Source: Aphanocapsa sp. GSE-SYN-MK-11-07L (lineage in GTDB: Bacteria > Cyanobacteriota > Cyanobacteriia > Thermosynechococcales > Thermosynechococcaceae). From it: a stretch of DNA of 58,125 nt. Location of the stretch: contig JAHHGS010000087.1 of NCBI GenBank assembly GCA_019359715.1, forward strand, positions 1 to 58,125. The letters run 5' to 3'. Shown here piece after piece: positions 57,594 to 58,125 of the stretch (positions within the stretch are counted from its first letter, which is position 1; every line of letters begins with the position of its first letter). A model generated the notes under the pieces. That model made no database searches, was not told where the DNA came from, and was given only the letters and a program-made list of their open reading frames with translations. The position numbers and the translations under genes are program-made.

Positions 57594-57815
57594 ATTTATC
57601 TGGATTTGAACGTAATCGCGGCAGTCCCTACCCTCAGCGAAGCGGGGTAGGGAAGGATAGCGCCCTTCGGCTCGGACTTCGGCGTGAGCTTTCGACCTGA
57701 GCTCAAGCCGAAGGGCGCTCAGTCGAACGCTCAGGGGCCAGGCAATGACGAATTGTGCCCTTGACTGATGCGAAACGCAGTTGAGCAAAGGATTAGGTAC
57801 GATGAGGAATTGCCA
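57594..57815. other. Intergenic DNA with a hairpin repeat, between decayed genes
   Basis: This short stretch holds the 57659-57719 inverted repeat and GC-rich sequence with AGGG/CCTC runs. It reads like dispersed-repeat DNA of the kind scattered in cyanobacterial genomes. I see no gene in it. Confidence 0.45.
57659..57719. repeat. Hairpin-forming repeat (REP-like)
   Basis: AGCGCCCTTCGGCT (57659-57672) is matched exactly in reverse by AGCCGAAGGGCGCT (57706-57719). A second CTTCGGC/GCCGAAG and GAGCT/AGCTC pairing lies inside. Such 60-base palindromic units are usually dispersed repeats that form stable hairpins in RNA. Confidence 0.65.
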
Positions 57816-57973
57816 CTAACCTTTCGGATTAGGAAGCCGTTTGATATAGTCCACGAGCATTTCAGAGACACTAACATTTCGCTCTTTAGCAATCTTTTTG
57901 GCTTTGATTTTGAGTTCTGGAGAAATCCTAATTTGGATTCGGAATTACTCCGGGTGGACGTATCCTTGCACAT
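57816..57973 (-). pseudogene. Ribbon-helix-helix protein, frameshifted
   Basis: An ATG at 57973 opens MCKDTSTRSNSESK, but the RHH core IRISPELKIKAKKIAKERNV, then SVSEMLVDYIKRLPNPKG and a TAG at 57816, lies in another frame that has a TAA just ahead of it. A one-base change between the two would restore an ordinary 50-residue RHH (CopG/Arc-like) protein. It may be a broken antitoxin-type repressor; no partner is visible. Confidence 0.55.
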
Positions 57974-58125
57974 CAGGATGGAAAGCGCACACAACGGACG
58001 ATAACGGGTCTTTAGATTTGTCCAATTTGGGGCAGATTCAGATGCGCGGCAAAGCTCGTCAGTGGGGCACGCCATCGACCTGCACGATTTTGTATCGGCA
58101 CGGAAAATGGTTTGCGTCGATCACC
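57961..58125 (+). pseudogene. TnpB (IS200/IS605 OrfB) fragment, running off the right edge
   Basis: In frame +1 from about 57995 the DNA reads DNGSLDLSNLGQIQMRGKAR, then QWGTPSTCTILYRHGKWFASIT, the start of the TnpB core (the wedge/RuvC-proximal beta-barrel pattern). No ATG or N-terminal helix-turn-helix lies in front; upstream is the antisense RHH pseudogene, so the 5' end is lost. It may continue to the right, outside the window. No TnpA is seen. Confidence 0.65.

Overview
The window is a stretch of cyanobacterial chromosome. The evidence is carotenoid genes of the plant/cyanobacterial type (pds/crtP followed by crtB), the plastid-type genes ycf46 and ycf35, two DnaK/DnaJ loci of the cyanobacterial DnaK1 and DnaK3 types, a pilB-pilT-pilC block, many cyanobacteria-specific small proteins (DUF1997, DUF3143) and frequent HIP1 octamers (GCGATCGC). 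Base composition looks close to 50% G+C by eye. The species cannot be fixed from sequence alone; a Leptolyngbya-like or related lineage is a guess.

Layout. 0-8 kb: a stand-alone MshEN-like protein, MarC, MutL, two unrecognised small proteins, a Uma2-type nuclease, Ycf35, Ycf46 and a ribbon-helix-helix protein. 8-16.6 kb: isoaspartyl peptidase, a decayed insertion sequence, a lipocalin-like protein, polysaccharide deacetylase, AnmK, a histidine phosphatase coupled to an SDR enzyme, a second Uma2 protein, a class I glutamine amidotransferase-like hydrolase and a Lon-substrate-binding-domain protein. 16.8-21.8 kb: the str operon rpsL-rpsG-fusA-tuf-rpsJ on the minus strand, with a good sigma-70 promoter upstream and hairpins at its end. 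21.8-31.1 kb: IscA/SufA-type carrier, mannose-6-phosphate isomerase-type cupin, phosphodiester glycosidase, GpsA, DUF1997, KDPG aldolase, FabI, a methyltransferase and an acyl-CoA dehydrogenase-like flavoprotein. 31.1-34.9 kb: dnaK3-type/dnaJ pair and an Rpn-nuclease remnant. 35-39.7 kb: pds-crtB, ScpA, LapA-like, and a DnaJ-domain/DUF3143 overlapping pair. 39.8-44.4 kb: the type IV pilus motor genes. 44.8-50.2 kb: grpE-dnaK1-dnaJ-tusA-rsgA, tightly packed on the plus strand. 50.6-56.8 kb: a calcium-binding RTX protein built from a tandem duplication, an ECF sigma factor with its RskA-like anti-sigma factor, a CsgG-family lipoprotein, a YdcF/ElyC-family protein and a CHAD protein. 57-58.1 kb: a patch of decayed DNA holding the C-terminus of an amylosucrase, a hairpin repeat, a frameshifted RHH gene and a TnpB fragment running off the window.

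Most of the window is housekeeping DNA. Operon logic is clear for the str operon, the pilus motor block, pds-crtB and grpE-dnaK1-dnaJ-tusA-rsgA. The parts with most to learn are the RTX/ECF/CsgG/ElyC envelope block, the Ycf46-Ycf35 module with its RHH neighbour, the stand-alone MshEN protein, and the degraded mobile DNA at about 9 kb and at the right edge. I found no CRISPR array, no tRNA or rRNA gene, no prophage and no recognisable complete defence system. The start codons given are judgements from ribosome binding sites and family lengths; alternatives are noted where they matter.
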